From Pseudonocardia sp. N23 (GTDB lineage Bacteria; Actinomycetota; Actinomycetes; Mycobacteriales; Pseudonocardiaceae), in the NCBI RefSeq assembly GCF_002583555.1, contig NZ_BEGX01000052.1, forward strand, positions 200,644-264,643: DNA of 64,000 nt, given 5' to 3'. The first letter of the stretch is position 1. Every line of letters begins with the position of its first letter. The position numbers and the translations under genes were made by a program. This document shows, piece after piece, positions 1 through 8,166 of the stretch. Under the pieces are notes generated by a model. That model saw only the letters and a program-made list of their open reading frames with translations, ran no database searches and had not been told where the DNA came from.

Positions 1-105
1 CCTGGTTAGACGAGTGGGAGGCAGGGAGGTTGCTCCGTCCGGCCCACAGGTTTCCCCCGTCGAGCTCCAGGGTGATCGTCTTCGGCCCGCGGTTACGGTC
101 AGCGT

Positions 106-624
106 GTGACGACACCCGGTTCCGTGCGCCCGATCGAGCAGGACGACGTGGACGCCGTCGTGGCGCTGGTCTTCGAGCTCGCCGAGTACGAGCGGGAACC
201 CGAGTCGTGCCACCTGACGTCCGGCCAGCTGCACTCGGCCCTGTTCGGTCCGGCGCCCGCGTTGTTCGGGCACGTCGCGGTCGCCGACGGGCGGGTCGTC
301 GGCTGCGCGCTGTGGTTCCTGAACTTCTCGACGTGGGAGGGCGTGCACGGCATCCACCTCGAGGACCTCTACGTGCAGCCCTCCCACCGGGGCCACGGGC
401 TGGGGCTGCGGCTGCTGGCGACACTGGCGGCGGAGTGCACGCGGCGCGGGTTCGCCCGGCTGGAGTGGTCGGTGCTCGACTGGAACACGCCGTCGATCGA
501 GTTCTACCGTGCGCTGGGCGCCGTCGGGATGGACGAGTGGACCAACTTCCGGCTCGACGGGCAGGCGCTCAGCGCGTTGAGCGGTCGTGCAGGTCCAGCG
601 CCCACTCACGGGAACGCTCACTGA
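106..624 (+). CDS. GNAT family N-acetyltransferase, diamine/amino-acid type
   Basis: A 172-residue single-domain GNAT enzyme that should transfer acetyl from acetyl-CoA to an amine. The acetyl-CoA loop is visible near residues 85-100 (LEDLYVQPSHRGHGLGLRLL, the R/Q-x-x-G-x-G/A core), followed by the conserved EWSVLDWNTPSIEFYRALGA block, which is very close to spermidine/spermine and other diamine N-acetyltransferases (family knowledge). The start is GTG at 106; no Shine-Dalgarno (SD) site is obvious. The 3' end overlaps the convergent membrane gene by 56 bp. The position matches an acetyltransferase at the same place in the mycobacterial order. The substrate is not determinable from sequence. 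Confidence 0.88.
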   Translation: MTTPGSVRPIEQDDVDAVVALVFELAEYEREPESCHLTSGQLHSALFGPAPALFGHVAVADGRVVGCALWFLNFSTWEGVHGIHLEDLYVQPSHRGHGLGLRLLATLAAECTRRGFARLEWSVLDWNTPSIEFYRALGAVGMDEWTNFRLDGQALSALSGRAGPAPTHGNAH

Positions 625-1009
625 TCAGCAGCAGGAACGTCGCGATCACGACGGCGCCGACGACGATGCCCCACACGATCTGCTTGGACGGCCCCAGCAG
701 TGAGTAGACGACGGGCAGCAGCAGCAGCTCGACGACGATCGCGGGGCTGCGCGCCCACCGCCTGCCGCGCAGCAGGCCGACGCCGATCGCGACGCAGGCG
801 ACCCCGATGAGGACGAAGTAGCCGGTCTCACCCAGGACGAAGCGGACGCCCGCGCCGGCGCCGAGCCCGCGGACGAGCAGGACCACGCCGAACACGACAC
901 CGACCAGGCCCTGGAGAGCGACGACGACCCCCGCGAGCCTGACCTGCGGCGGCGTCTGCGGGGCCGGCCGCGCGGCGGCCGCGGCGGGCGGTTCGGACTC
1001 GGACGTCAC
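569..1009 (-). CDS. Small integral membrane protein
   Basis: A 146-residue protein with a Pro/Ala-rich cytoplasmic N-terminus and four predicted membrane segments: LAGVVVALQGLVGVVFGVVL, FVLIGVACVAIGVGLL, PAIVVELLLLPVVYSLL and IVWGIVVGAVVIATFLLLI, ending in a charged tail. No catalytic motif is visible and I do not recognise a function. The start is taken as the GTG at 1009, which leaves a 33-bp divergent gap to the lipid kinase gene. A longer upstream open frame exists only because it is antisense to that kinase. The placement (divergent from a DAG-kinase-like gene, next to whiB1) matches a conserved actinobacterial arrangement. Confidence 0.75.
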   Translation of the reverse strand: MTSESEPPAAAAARPAPQTPPQVRLAGVVVALQGLVGVVFGVVLLVRGLGAGAGVRFVLGETGYFVLIGVACVAIGVGLLRGRRWARSPAIVVELLLLPVVYSLLGPSKQIVWGIVVGAVVIATFLLLISERSREWALDLHDRSTR

Positions 1010-1042
1010 GACCGCAGGATAGGCCTGACTATCCTGGCGTCG

Positions 1043-1972
1043 GTGCGCGCGCTGCTCGTGGTGAACCCGCAGGCCACGTCCACCACTCCGGCGGGACGTG
1101 ACGTGCTGGCGCACGCGCTCGCCAGCGAGCTGAAGCTCGACGTCCTGCTCACCGACTACCGCGGTCACGCGGCGGAGGTCACCGAGCAGGCGGTCGCCGA
1201 CGGCATCGAGCTGGTGGTCGCCCTCGGCGGCGACGGCACGGTCAACGAGGTCGTCAACGGGATGCTGGCGCGCGGCCTGCCGTCGGATCCGTCGTCGGCG
1301 CCCGCGCTCGCGGTGGTGCCGGGTGGATCGGCCAACGTGTTCGCCCGGGCTCTCGGGATGCCGCGCGATCCCATGGAGGCGACCGGCACGATCCTCAACG
1401 CGTTGGAGGAACAGCGCAGCAGGCTCGTGGGGCTCGGCCGCACGGCCGACCGCTGGTTCACCTTCAACGCGGGCCTGGGGCTCGACGCCGAGGTCGTGGC
1501 GGCCGTCGAGCGGGCGCGCGCGCAGGGCCTGGAGGCCACGCCGATGCGCTACGCGCGCACCGCGCTGCGGGAGTACTGGAACGAGCGGCGCCGGCCGCCG
1601 TCGATGACCGTCGAGATCCCGGGTGCGGCACCGCTGGAGGGTGTGCGGCTGGCGTTCGTCAGCAACACCGATCCGTGGACGTATCTGGACGGGCGGGCGG
1701 TGCGGCTCAACCCCGGCGCCTCGTTCACCGATGGGCTCGCGCTGTTCGCGCTGAAGGACCTCGGGGTGCCGACGATCGCGGGTGTGCTGCGGCAGGCGCT
1801 GCGCCCCGACGGCGACCCGCGGGGCCGCCACGTCGCCCGTCAGGACGCCGTGGCCTGGGTGAAGGTGCGTTCCGACAAGCCGCTGGCGCTGCAGATCGAC
1901 GGCGACCACATCGGCGCGCGGACGGAGATGGAGTTCCGTGCGGTGCCCCGTGCGCTGCGCGTCGTCGTGTGA
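1043..1972 (+). CDS. Diacylglycerol/lipid kinase family protein
   Basis: A 309-residue protein of the DAGK_cat fold (YegS/DgkB/LCB5 family), expected to phosphorylate a lipid or polyisoprenoid-like acceptor with ATP at the inner membrane face. It begins with the family opening VNPQATS, and the nucleotide-binding GGDGTVNEVVNG motif lies at about residues 73-84, followed by PGGSANVFAR. The C-terminal beta domain ends in the usual LQIDGDHIG segment. A TATCCT -10 box at 1030-1035 sits 7 nt before the GTG start, so the mRNA may be leaderless. The lipid substrate is unknown. Gene order (lipid kinase then whiB1) is conserved in mycobacteria. Confidence 0.88.
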   Translation: MRALLVVNPQATSTTPAGRDVLAHALASELKLDVLLTDYRGHAAEVTEQAVADGIELVVALGGDGTVNEVVNGMLARGLPSDPSSAPALAVVPGGSANVFARALGMPRDPMEATGTILNALEEQRSRLVGLGRTADRWFTFNAGLGLDAEVVAAVERARAQGLEATPMRYARTALREYWNERRRPPSMTVEIPGAAPLEGVRLAFVSNTDPWTYLDGRAVRLNPGASFTDGLALFALKDLGVPTIAGVLRQALRPDGDPRGRHVARQDAVAWVKVRSDKPLALQIDGDHIGARTEMEFRAVPRALRVVV

Positions 1973-2397
1973 GAGGGGCTGCTCGTCGTAGCCGAACGGC
2001 GTCGTCACTCGACGGAGTGACAAAGGCGGTCCATTCACCGCTCGCCGCGGACCGTCGAGCCGCAAGGGTCTCGCACCTGGGGAAACAGTCCTCCAATCTA
2101 GACGAGCACCACGGCACCACCGCGGGAACCCCCCGCACCTTTGGTTCGTTGCAGACCGGGTACCCGGAAAGCAGTGGACCGGGAATGGGTTTGTCGCTCA
2201 TCGTGACGAAATGGCCCGCCGGTAACTAAATCCGGTGGTCTTCGTTGGGAAGAGTGGGTGAGGATGCTCACCCGGACGGACCTGGCCCCTTGAAGACCCG
2301 CCGTGCTCGTGAAATCCTTCACAAGCACGGAAACACCGTGACAGACTCACAGTCGATCGGCGCGACCCCGATCGCGCACTACGAGGAGCACACCGAC
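1973..2397 (+). other. whiB1 upstream region, no gene seen
   Basis: About 425 nt without a convincing gene. It holds an AT-richer block containing TAACTA at 2223-2228, which could be a -10 box although no matching -35 is clear. It also holds a 7-bp hairpin, GGGTGAG/CTCACCC with a GATG loop, at 2256-2273. In mycobacteria whiB1 has a long regulated leader, so a leader RNA here is plausible. No riboswitch consensus is recognised. Confidence 0.4.
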
Positions 2398-2649
2398 ATG
2401 GATTGGCGTCACCACGCCGTATGCCGCGACGAGGACCCGGAGCTTTTCTTCCCGGTCGGCACCAGCGGCCCGGCGCTGCTTCAGATCGCCGAGGCGAAGA
2501 CGGTCTGCCGTCGCTGCCCCGCCGTCACCGAGTGCCTCGCGTGGGCGCTGGAGAGCGGGCAGGACGCAGGCGTCTGGGGCGGCATGAGCGAGGACGAGCG
2601 TCGTGCGCTGAAGCGCCGCAACGCCCGGACGCGCGCTCGTACCGCCTGA
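2398..2649 (+). CDS. whiB1: WhiB1 Fe-S cluster transcription factor
   Basis: An 83-residue Wbl protein, almost identical in plan to mycobacterial WhiB1. WhiB1 carries a [4Fe-4S] cluster, reacts with nitric oxide and binds the primary sigma factor. The four cluster cysteines are visible: AVCRDED (residue 9), then TVCRRCPAVTEC (spacing CxxC and CxxxxxC). They are followed by the GVWGGMSEDERR turn and the basic KRRNARTRART tail that contacts DNA. The ATG at 2398 is chosen because homologs start MDWRH. An AGGAG site lies 12 nt upstream. An in-frame extension to 2245 has no such support. A strong terminator follows at 2732-2776. Confidence 0.95.
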   Translation: MDWRHHAVCRDEDPELFFPVGTSGPALLQIAEAKTVCRRCPAVTECLAWALESGQDAGVWGGMSEDERRALKRRNARTRARTA

Positions 2650-2731
2650 CTTCGTCCTCGGTCGGGCCGCGACGCCTACGCAGCCCACTACGAGAAGAAG
2701 TCAGAGAGCGAAGAAGCAGAGAAGCTCCCTG

Positions 2732-2776
2732 ACCGCGGGCCCGAATGCCGGACGCCACCGGCTTCGGGCCCGCGGT
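2732..2776 (+). terminator. Intrinsic terminator hairpin after whiB1
   Basis: A perfect 14-bp inverted repeat, ACCGCGGGCCCGAA (2732-2745) against TTCGGGCCCGCGGT (2763-2776), with a 17-nt loop. It lies in the convergent gap between whiB1 and pdtaS. No U-tract is present, as is common in actinobacteria, so it could act in both directions. Confidence 0.75.
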
Positions 2777-2882
2777 GCGTTCACCGGGCGCTCACCACGT
2801 GGGGGCGCACCAGGTGGGGGGCGATCCCGGGCCACGGAACCAGCGCGACCACGGCACCGGTACCTGGGATCACGGTGTCAGG

Positions 2883-4382
2883 CTATCTCCCCCCCAGAGG
2901 GAGCTCGAGAACGGCCTCGGTACCGCCCCCTGGACGGGGCCTGAGCTGCAGCGACGAGTCGAGCTCGGAGTGCAGGAGCGTCCGCACGATCTGCAGCCCG
3001 AGCCCGTTGGCGAGCTCCGGGTCGAAGTTCTCCGGCAGCCCCCGCCCGTCGTCGGCGATGACCACGACGATCTTCCCGGCCGACCGCGTGGCCGACACGA
3101 CGACCTCGCCGGCCTGACCCGCCTCGAAGGCGTGCCGCAGCGCGTTGTGCACCAGCTCGGTCACGACGAGGACGAGCGGTGTCGCCATCGCGGCCGGGTG
3201 CGTCCCGAAGCTCCCCTCGCGGCGGACCTTGGCGCGCACCTCGGCCGTCGCCCCGTCGCCGATGGCCGGCAGCACGGTGTCGATCAGGCTGTCGATGTCG
3301 ACCTGCTCGGCGACGGAGTACGCCAGCGCCTCGTGCACCAGGGCGATCGAGCTGACCCGGCGCACACTCTCGTCGAGGGCCTGCTTGGCCTCGGGGATCG
3401 ACGTGCGCCTGCCCTGCAGCCGCAGCAGCGCGGCAACCGTCTGCAGATTGTTCTTGACGCGGTGGTGGATCTCCCTGATCGTCGCGTCCTTGCTCAGCAG
3501 CGCGAGATCGCGGCGGCGCAGGTCGGTCACGTCACGGACCAGCACGAGGGCGCCGGCGGCGTCGCCACGCGGGCGCAACGGCAGGGCGCGCACCAGCATC
3601 ACCGCGCCGCGGGCCCGGATCTCCAGCCGCAGCGACGACCGGCCGGCGAGCGCGGACTCGATGCGCGCCACCACCTCCGCGGCGTCGAACGGATCGCGGA
3701 CGAGCTTGCGGGTGGCCTCGGCGAGCGGCAGGCCGATGAGGTCGCTTGCGTGCCCCATCCGGTGGTAGGCCGACAGCGCGTTGGGGCTGGCGTACGCGAC
3801 CAGGCCGCGGGAGTCGAGCCGGATCAGGCCGTCACCGGCGCGCGGGCTGGTGTCGGCGCCGGCGACGCTCGCCGCGGGCGGGAACGTGCCGTCGGCGATC
3901 ATCTGGCACAGGTCCGACGCGCTGCCGAGATAGGCGATCTCCAGCGGGCTGGGCACCCGCGGCATCGCGAGGTTGGTGTCGCGGGACAGCACGGCGAGGA
4001 CGCGGCCGTTGTGCCGCACCGGGATCGTCTCGCGCCGGACCGGCACCTCCAGGTGCCAGCGCGGGTCCTCCTCGCGGCAGATGCGACCCTCGATGACCGC
4101 TCGGCGCAGCTGCGGGTTGTCGACGGCCGAGACCCGTGCGGCGACGATGTCCTGCGGGTGCGCGGTGGGCGCGGTGTCGGGGCGGGCCTGCGCGACGCAG
4201 AGGAACTCGGTGGCGCCGCCCGCGAGGGCGTGGTCGGCGTCGGGCAGCGGGATCCAGAGCAGGAAGTCGGCGAACGACATGTCCGCCAGCAGCTGCCACT
4301 CGGCGACGACCCGCTGCAGATGGTCGACCGCCTCGCCGGGCAGCTGCGTGTGTGCCGCGAGCAGCTCACTCAGCGTCGACAC
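2883..4382 (-). CDS. pdtaS: PdtaS-type sensor histidine kinase
   Basis: A 499-residue soluble kinase with no membrane segment. It has an N-terminal GAF-like region (about 1-170), a PAS-like region (about 175-290), then a HisKA_2 dimerisation box EIHHRVKNNLQTVAALLRLQ with the phospho-acceptor His near residue 305. The HATPase region carries ELVHNALRHAF (N box), ADDGRGLPENF and GLGLQIV (G boxes). Mycobacterial PdtaS is about 501 residues and phosphorylates the ANTAR-domain regulator PdtaR. It has been linked to copper/NO signalling (family knowledge). pdtaR is not in the window. The GTG start at 4382 is divergent from bL37 with 98 bp between them. Confidence 0.93.
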   Translation of the reverse strand: MSTLSELLAAHTQLPGEAVDHLQRVVAEWQLLADMSFADFLLWIPLPDADHALAGGATEFLCVAQARPDTAPTAHPQDIVAARVSAVDNPQLRRAVIEGRICREEDPRWHLEVPVRRETIPVRHNGRVLAVLSRDTNLAMPRVPSPLEIAYLGSASDLCQMIADGTFPPAASVAGADTSPRAGDGLIRLDSRGLVAYASPNALSAYHRMGHASDLIGLPLAEATRKLVRDPFDAAEVVARIESALAGRSSLRLEIRARGAVMLVRALPLRPRGDAAGALVLVRDVTDLRRRDLALLSKDATIREIHHRVKNNLQTVAALLRLQGRRTSIPEAKQALDESVRRVSSIALVHEALAYSVAEQVDIDSLIDTVLPAIGDGATAEVRAKVRREGSFGTHPAAMATPLVLVVTELVHNALRHAFEAGQAGEVVVSATRSAGKIVVVIADDGRGLPENFDPELANGLGLQIVRTLLHSELDSSLQLRPRPGGGTEAVLELPLGGR

Positions 4383-4427
4383 CCGTCACCGTCCCGTCCT
4401 GTGGCCCCACCGGCGAAGCGTCCATCC

Positions 4428-4454
4428 AACCACGTGGGAGACTGGACCCATTCC
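4428..4454 (-). promoter_or_regulatory. Possible SigR-like promoter for pdtaS
   Basis: On the minus strand GGAAT (4454-4450) and GTT (4430-4428) are separated by 19 nt, one more than the SigR optimum of 18. It lies 46 bp before the pdtaS start. This is a weak match that could occur by chance. Confidence 0.3.
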
Positions 4455-4480
4455 GCGACGAGTTGCTGTGAGGAGGATCC

Positions 4481-4555
4481 ATGTCCAAGCGAGGCCGCAA
4501 GAAGCGTGACCGCAAGAAGAACGGCGCGAACCACGGCAAGCGTCCCAACAGCTGA
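4481..4555 (+). CDS. Ribosomal protein bL37 (24 residues)
   Basis: A very small gene encoding a 24-residue, strongly basic peptide: it opens MSKRGRKKRDRKK and ends NHGKRPNS. This matches the actinobacterial large-subunit protein bL37 that was first seen in mycobacterial ribosome structures (family knowledge, from memory). An excellent AGGAGG SD site at 4471-4476 lies 4 nt before the ATG, and a strong terminator follows 17 nt after the stop. These flanks show that it is a real, separately expressed gene despite its size. It is easily missed by gene callers with a 30-codon minimum. Confidence 0.88.
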   Translation: MSKRGRKKRDRKKNGANHGKRPNS

Positions 4556-4571
4556 CGCCACGCCGGAGACG

Positions 4572-4610
4572 ACGAGAGCCGGTCCCCCGAGTTCGGGAAC
4601 CGGCTCTCGT
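4572..4610. terminator. Bidirectional terminator between bL37 and rsrA
   Basis: ACGAGAGCCGGT (4572-4583) pairs perfectly with ACCGGCTCTCGT (4599-4610), and the stem can extend inward through CCCG/CGGG. It lies 17 nt after bL37 and 22 nt after the convergent rsrA stop, so it can serve both. Confidence 0.8.
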
Positions 4611-4631
4611 GCTGTCCGGGTGCGGACCTGC

Positions 4632-4967
4632 TCAGCCGCGGCGCTCGATGCGCGTCGTGCGGACCTCGATCGTCGTGCCTCCCGGCCCCTGCTCCATCGT
4701 GACCTCGGCCTGTTCCAGCACGGCGTGGCGGATCTGGTGGCGCAGCCGGTCGCGCAGCCCGTCCGGGGCGTGCTCGCCACCGCACTTGCTGGCCAGCAGG
4801 GCCTTCAGCTTCTCGTCGATGCCGTACTCGGCGAGGCAGGGCTCGCACTCGTCGAGGTGCTTGGCGAGCAGTGCGCGCCGCGTCTGGTCGCACTCCTGGT
4901 CGAGGAACAGCCATACCTCGGCGAGGACCTCGGAGCAGTTGGTCTCGTGGGATCCGCCGCAGTTCAT
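4632..4967 (-). CDS. rsrA: RsrA/RshA zinc anti-sigma factor for SigR
   Basis: A 111-residue anti-sigma factor of the ZAS family. It contains the metal/redox motif HLDECEPC (HxxxCxxC) near residue 37, plus an upstream Cys-rich start ([11 protein letters not shown]) like the RsrA N-terminal cysteine. In this family zinc-bound reduced protein holds SigR/SigH, and disulfide stress ejects zinc and releases the sigma factor. The gene overlaps the sigR stop by 4 nt (ATGA), so the two are translationally coupled and made in step. The C-terminal tail is hydrophilic and acidic/polar with no membrane helix, as expected for a cytoplasmic RsrA. Confidence 0.93.
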   Translation of the reverse strand: MNCGGSHETNCSEVLAEVWLFLDQECDQTRRALLAKHLDECEPCLAEYGIDEKLKALLASKCGGEHAPDGLRDRLRHQIRHAVLEQAEVTMEQGPGGTTIEVRTTRIERRG

Positions 4968-5809
4968 CGGCTCGCCTCCTGCTGCTCGCCGCGGATGAAG
5001 CCGCGCTCACGCGCCGTGTCGGTCAGCATGTCACGCAGCTGACGACGGCCCCGGTGCAGGCGCGACATGACCGTGCCGATCGGAGTGCCCATGATCTCGG
5101 CGATCTCCTTGTAGGCGAAGCCCTCGACGTCGGCCAGGTAGACCGCCATGCGGAAGTCCTCCGGCAGCGCCTGCAGCGCCGCCTTCACCGCGTCGTCGGG
5201 GAGGTTGTCCATCGCCTCGACCTCGGCCGAACGCAGACCGGTGGAGCTGTGCTCACCCGCCTGGGCCAGCTGCCAGTCGGTGATCTCGTCCGTCGGCGAC
5301 TGCAGCGGCTGGCGTTGCCGCTTGCGGTAGCCGTTGATGTAGGTGTTGGTGAGGATCCGGTAGAGCCACGCCTTGAGGTTCGTGCCCTCGCGGAACGTGT
5401 GGAACGCCGAGTAGGCCTTGAGGAACGTCTCCTGGACGAGGTCCTCGGCGTCGGCGGGGTTGCGCGTCATCCGCAGCGCAGCACCGTAGAGCTGGTCGAG
5501 CAGCGGCATCGCGTCACGCTCGAAGCGTGCGGTGCGCTCCTCGGTGGTCTCGGCCGAACGGTCGACCGCACCGTTCTCGGCGGCCGCACTGTCGTCGACG
5601 ACGGTGGTGTCGTCGGCCTCCGGCGAGGCGGGCGCGGTGGCGTCCGCGGCCGGTTCGGGTGACGCCGGGGTGGCGGGCACCGCGCTCCTTCCGAGCAGGG
5701 GGTGCAGCACCCCCGACAGGTCATGCCCGACCACGTCGGCCGTGGTCAGGTCTGCGGGGAAGGGTACGCCCCTCCCCCGGGTGGGCGGGTCCATCACTGC
5801 GTGCGTCAC
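4964..5809 (-). CDS. sigR: ECF sigma factor SigR/SigH, long form
   Basis: A 281-residue group IV sigma factor for the thiol-oxidation response. Region 2 is visible as [29 protein letters not shown] with the -10 recognising [20 protein letters not shown]. Region 4 contains [41 protein letters not shown]. Usual SigR is about 200-227 residues. Here there is an Ala/Pro/acidic N-terminal extension of about 90 residues before [14 protein letters not shown]. The SigR-type promoter at 5819-5844 would start RNA almost exactly at the GTG at 5809, favouring the long form on induced, leaderless RNA. Shorter forms could begin at internal GTG/ATG codons. This resembles the SigR/SigR-prime isoforms of Streptomyces (inference). 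Confidence 0.92.
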   Translation of the reverse strand: MTHAVMDPPTRGRGVPFPADLTTADVVGHDLSGVLHPLLGRSAVPATPASPEPAADATAPASPEADDTTVVDDSAAAENGAVDRSAETTEERTARFERDAMPLLDQLYGAALRMTRNPADAEDLVQETFLKAYSAFHTFREGTNLKAWLYRILTNTYINGYRKRQRQPLQSPTDEITDWQLAQAGEHSSTGLRSAEVEAMDNLPDDAVKAALQALPEDFRMAVYLADVEGFAYKEIAEIMGTPIGTVMSRLHRGRRQLRDMLTDTARERGFIRGEQQEASR

Positions 5810-5818
5810 GTTGGGTGG

Positions 5819-5844
5819 AACGCGACCCTCCCCCCACGGATTCC
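5819..5844 (-). promoter_or_regulatory. SigR-dependent autoregulatory promoter of sigR
   Basis: On the minus strand GGAAT (5844-5840), an exact 18-nt spacer and GTT (5821-5819) reproduce the SigR/SigH consensus GGAAT-N18-GTT. The transcription start would fall about 7-10 nt downstream, at or next to the sigR GTG at 5809. This implies positive autoregulation of sigR-rsrA. Confidence 0.85.
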
Positions 5845-5871
5845 CGGGACGGCCGCGCTTAGTCTCACAGC

Positions 5872-6348
5872 GTGGCCGGGAAGGGAACGCCCGCGACGGC
5901 GCTGCTGACCAAGCAGAAGATCGCGCACGTCGTGCACACCTACGTCCACGGCGCCGGTCAGGCGTACGGGACCGAGGCCGCCGAGGCGATGGGCGTCGCC
6001 CCCGAGCGCGTGTTCAAGACGCTGGTGGCCGACGTCGACGGTGTCCTCACCGTGGGGATAGTCCCGGTCGCGGGCAGCCTCGACCTCAAGGCGCTCGCCG
6101 CGGCCGTCGGCGGCAAGCGGGCGAGGATGGCCGATGTCGCCGACGCCGAGCGCGCCACCGGCTACGTCGCCGGCGGCATCTCCCCCCTGGGCCAGCGCAA
6201 GCGGCTGCGGACCGTCCTCGACGCGTCGGCCGGAAACTTCGACACCGTGTTCTGCAGCGGCGGCCGGCGCGGCCTGGAGGTCGAGCTGACACCCCATGAC
6301 CTGGCCGTCGCCGCGAACGCGACCGTGGCGCCGATCTCGGTGCGCTAG
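5872..6348 (+). CDS. ybaK: YbaK/EbsC Cys-tRNA(Pro) deacylase
   Basis: A 158-residue protein of the YbaK/ProX-like editing family, which hydrolyses cysteine mischarged on tRNA(Pro) (family role). Visible hallmarks are [18 protein letters not shown] (with the conserved Lys in FKTLV), [21 protein letters not shown], the [21 protein letters not shown] motif (GGxSPxGxxK) and the [19 protein letters not shown] end. The GTG start at 5872 lies 6 nt after a TAGTCT -10 box (5860-5865), so the mRNA is probably leaderless. It is divergent from sigR, and the two promoters lie back to back in 62 bp. Confidence 0.92.
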   Translation: MAGKGTPATALLTKQKIAHVVHTYVHGAGQAYGTEAAEAMGVAPERVFKTLVADVDGVLTVGIVPVAGSLDLKALAAAVGGKRARMADVADAERATGYVAGGISPLGQRKRLRTVLDASAGNFDTVFCSGGRRGLEVELTPHDLAVAANATVAPISVR

Positions 6349-6362
6349 CCCCGAGGCGCCGC

Positions 6363-6677
6363 TCAGACGACGGTGCAGGCCGTTCCGTAGGCGCACACCT
6401 CGGTCCAGGTGTCACCCATCTCCGTCGTGTCGAACCGCATCGCCACGACGGCGTTGGCCCCCAATGCCTGCGCCGCCGCGATGAGCCGCTCGATGGCCTC
6501 CTGACGGCTGGACTCCAGGTTCTTGGTCATGCCCTTGAGCTCGCCGCCGGCCAGCGACTTGAGCGCCGCCCCGATCTGCGAGCCGACGTTGCGCGAGCGG
6601 ACCGTCAGCCCGAACACCTCGCCGTGCACCTGCTGGATCGTCCGCCCCGGAACGTCGTTCATCGTCGTGATCAGCAC
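6363..6677 (-). CDS. YbjQ/DUF74 family heavy-metal-binding-like protein
   Basis: A 104-residue YbjQ family protein: MLITTMNDVPGRTIQQVHGEV at the start, RNVGSQIGAALKSLAGGELKGMTKNL in the middle and ALGANAVVAMRFDTTEMGDTWTEVCAYGTA near the end are all family signatures. These proteins form small homo-oligomeric rings, and a metal-binding role is only inferred from the family name. The start is the ATG at 6677. The gene is convergent with ybaK (14-bp gap) and lies 34 bp downstream of the hydrolase gene on the same strand, so it may be the last gene of that unit. Confidence 0.88.
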   Translation of the reverse strand: MLITTMNDVPGRTIQQVHGEVFGLTVRSRNVGSQIGAALKSLAGGELKGMTKNLESSRQEAIERLIAAAQALGANAVVAMRFDTTEMGDTWTEVCAYGTACTVV

Positions 6678-6711
6678 GGCTCCCCCTCGAGTCCTCGCAT
6701 GGGGGAAGACC

Positions 6712-7326
6712 CTAGCGGCGCAGCCGAGCCTCCAACCAGGACCCGACGGCGCCGCGCAGACCGTTCACGTCGGATTTCAGCGAGTGGTCGCCCGTGATGA
6801 CGACGACCTCCCGGCCGGGTGCGGGCCCCGGGCGGCCGAACGGGTCGCGCTCCCCCTGCACCACCAGCACCGGCACGGTGACGGCGTCGATCTCCGGGGC
6901 CCGGGTCTTCTCCGGACGGCCCGGCGGGTGTTCGGGGAACGCCAGGCAGAGCACGCCGTCGGCACCCGTGGCCGCGGCCGTCCGGCAGGCGACGCGGGCC
7001 CCGGAGCTGCGCCCGCCCACCAGGAACGGCGTGACGTCCCAGATGCCGCGGACGGCGGCGCACACGGCGGTCCATGCGGCGTCGAGCTGGGCCGCGGGAG
7101 CGGGGGCGCGCCTGCCCGCGACCCGGTAGGGCTGCTCGACGAGCCCGACGTGCAGGCCGGCGACGTGCGCGACCCCGGCTGCGGCGACGATGTCGGGCGC
7201 GGACACACCACCACCGGCGCCGTGGCCGATCAGCAGGACGCCGCGGTCGTCGCCCGGGAGCAGGTGGACGCGGGCGGGCCCGTGCGGCGTGTCGATCTCG
7301 CGGACGTCGGTCGCGGTGAGGGTCAT
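6712..7326 (-). CDS. Alpha/beta hydrolase, KANL3/Tex30-like
   Basis: A 204-residue alpha/beta hydrolase of the small dienelactone-hydrolase-like KANL3/Tex30 group. It has an oxyanion segment LLIGHGAGGGVSAPD, the nucleophile elbow VGGRSSGARVACRTA (GGRSSGA, Ser near residue 107), the acid-bearing strand VPVLVVQGERDPFG and the histidine in VITGDHSLK. The ATG at 7326 overlaps the TGA of the upstream SRAP gene (TGATG), so the two are translationally coupled. The substrate is unknown. An open frame extending to 7932 exists but is antisense noise over the SRAP gene. Confidence 0.85.
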   Translation of the reverse strand: MTLTATDVREIDTPHGPARVHLLPGDDRGVLLIGHGAGGGVSAPDIVAAAGVAHVAGLHVGLVEQPYRVAGRRAPAPAAQLDAAWTAVCAAVRGIWDVTPFLVGGRSSGARVACRTAAATGADGVLCLAFPEHPPGRPEKTRAPEIDAVTVPVLVVQGERDPFGRPGPAPGREVVVITGDHSLKSDVNGLRGAVGSWLEARLRR

Positions 7327-8135
7327 CACGGGTTCGTCCCGGTGTTCAGGAGATCGAGCTGCAGGGCCTCGTCGACGTCCTCGGGCCGCAGCGCCTCCAG
7401 CAGCTCGGGGCCGTTGTTGCGCACGTTGTTCACCCGGTTCGAGACGGGCCGCAGCTCCATCCGGTCGACGAGCGCGGCCGCGGGCGGGGCCAGCAGCCGG
7501 GTCACGGCCGGCGCCGTCGAGTCGGCGTCCGGGTCGAGCCAGGCGTCCCAGTCGCCGGGGTCGAGCACCAGCGGCATCCGGTCGTGGACGTCGGCGAGCG
7601 GACCGACGGCCTCGGTCGTCAGCACCGCAACCGTCACCAGGCCGTCGGGGTACTCCGCGAGCAGCTTCTCGTCCTTGGGCTTCCAGTACTCCCAGAGGCC
7701 GGCCATCGCGATCGACGACCCGTCCTGGAAACAGGTGAAGTACGGCTGCTTGGTCTTGCCGGTGTCGGTGTCGCGGCGCTGCCACTCGTACCAGCCGTCG
7801 GCGGGCAGCAGGCAGCGACGCGATGACAGCGCCCGCCGGAACGCGGGTTTGTCGGCCGCGGTCTCGGAGCGGGCGTTGATCATCCGGGCGCCGCTCGACG
7901 GGTCCTTCGACCACGACGGCACCAGGCCCCACCGGACCCGGCGCAACGTCCGCTCGGTCCGATCGCGCACCGGCTCGCCGTCGTCGTCACGCGGGTGCCG
8001 TTCGACGACCGTCGTGACCTGCTTGGTGGGGGCCACGTTGAAGTCGGGGACGGTGTCGTCCCCGGTGGCGTCGACGGCCCTGAACTCGTCGGCGAGGTCG
8101 GCGGGGGCCTTCGTGGAGGAGTAGCGGCCGCACAT
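7326..8135 (-). CDS. SRAP/HMCES (YedK) abasic-site DNA-protein crosslink protein
   Basis: A 269-residue SRAP protein. MCGRYSS places the catalytic Cys2 at the mature N-terminus, where it forms a thiazolidine with abasic sites in single-stranded DNA (family knowledge). Other hallmarks are FNVAPTKQV (Asn), [28 protein letters not shown] (with the conserved Asn/Arg/Glu), [13 protein letters not shown] (with Glu) and the active-site His in VHDRMPLVL. The start ATG at 8135 is fixed by the need for Cys at position 2, and a GGAGG site precedes it by 2-3 nt. It overlaps and is coupled to the hydrolase gene. It is divergent from aroA. Confidence 0.95.
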   Translation of the reverse strand: MCGRYSSTKAPADLADEFRAVDATGDDTVPDFNVAPTKQVTTVVERHPRDDDGEPVRDRTERTLRRVRWGLVPSWSKDPSSGARMINARSETAADKPAFRRALSSRRCLLPADGWYEWQRRDTDTGKTKQPYFTCFQDGSSIAMAGLWEYWKPKDEKLLAEYPDGLVTVAVLTTEAVGPLADVHDRMPLVLDPGDWDAWLDPDADSTAPAVTRLLAPPAAALVDRMELRPVSNRVNNVRNNGPELLEALRPEDVDEALQLDLLNTGTNP

Positions 8136-8166
8136 GCCTCCATCGTTCCACGATCCGCGTGAAACC

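Noticed and set aside
2186..2214. SigR promoter before whiB1 (GGAAT at 2192)
   Set aside because: No GTT at 18 nt spacing (GAC is found instead).
2745..5042. A 765-codon open frame opposite pdtaS and rsrA
   Set aside because: It is an antisense shadow. The real genes have family motifs, SDs and a terminator.
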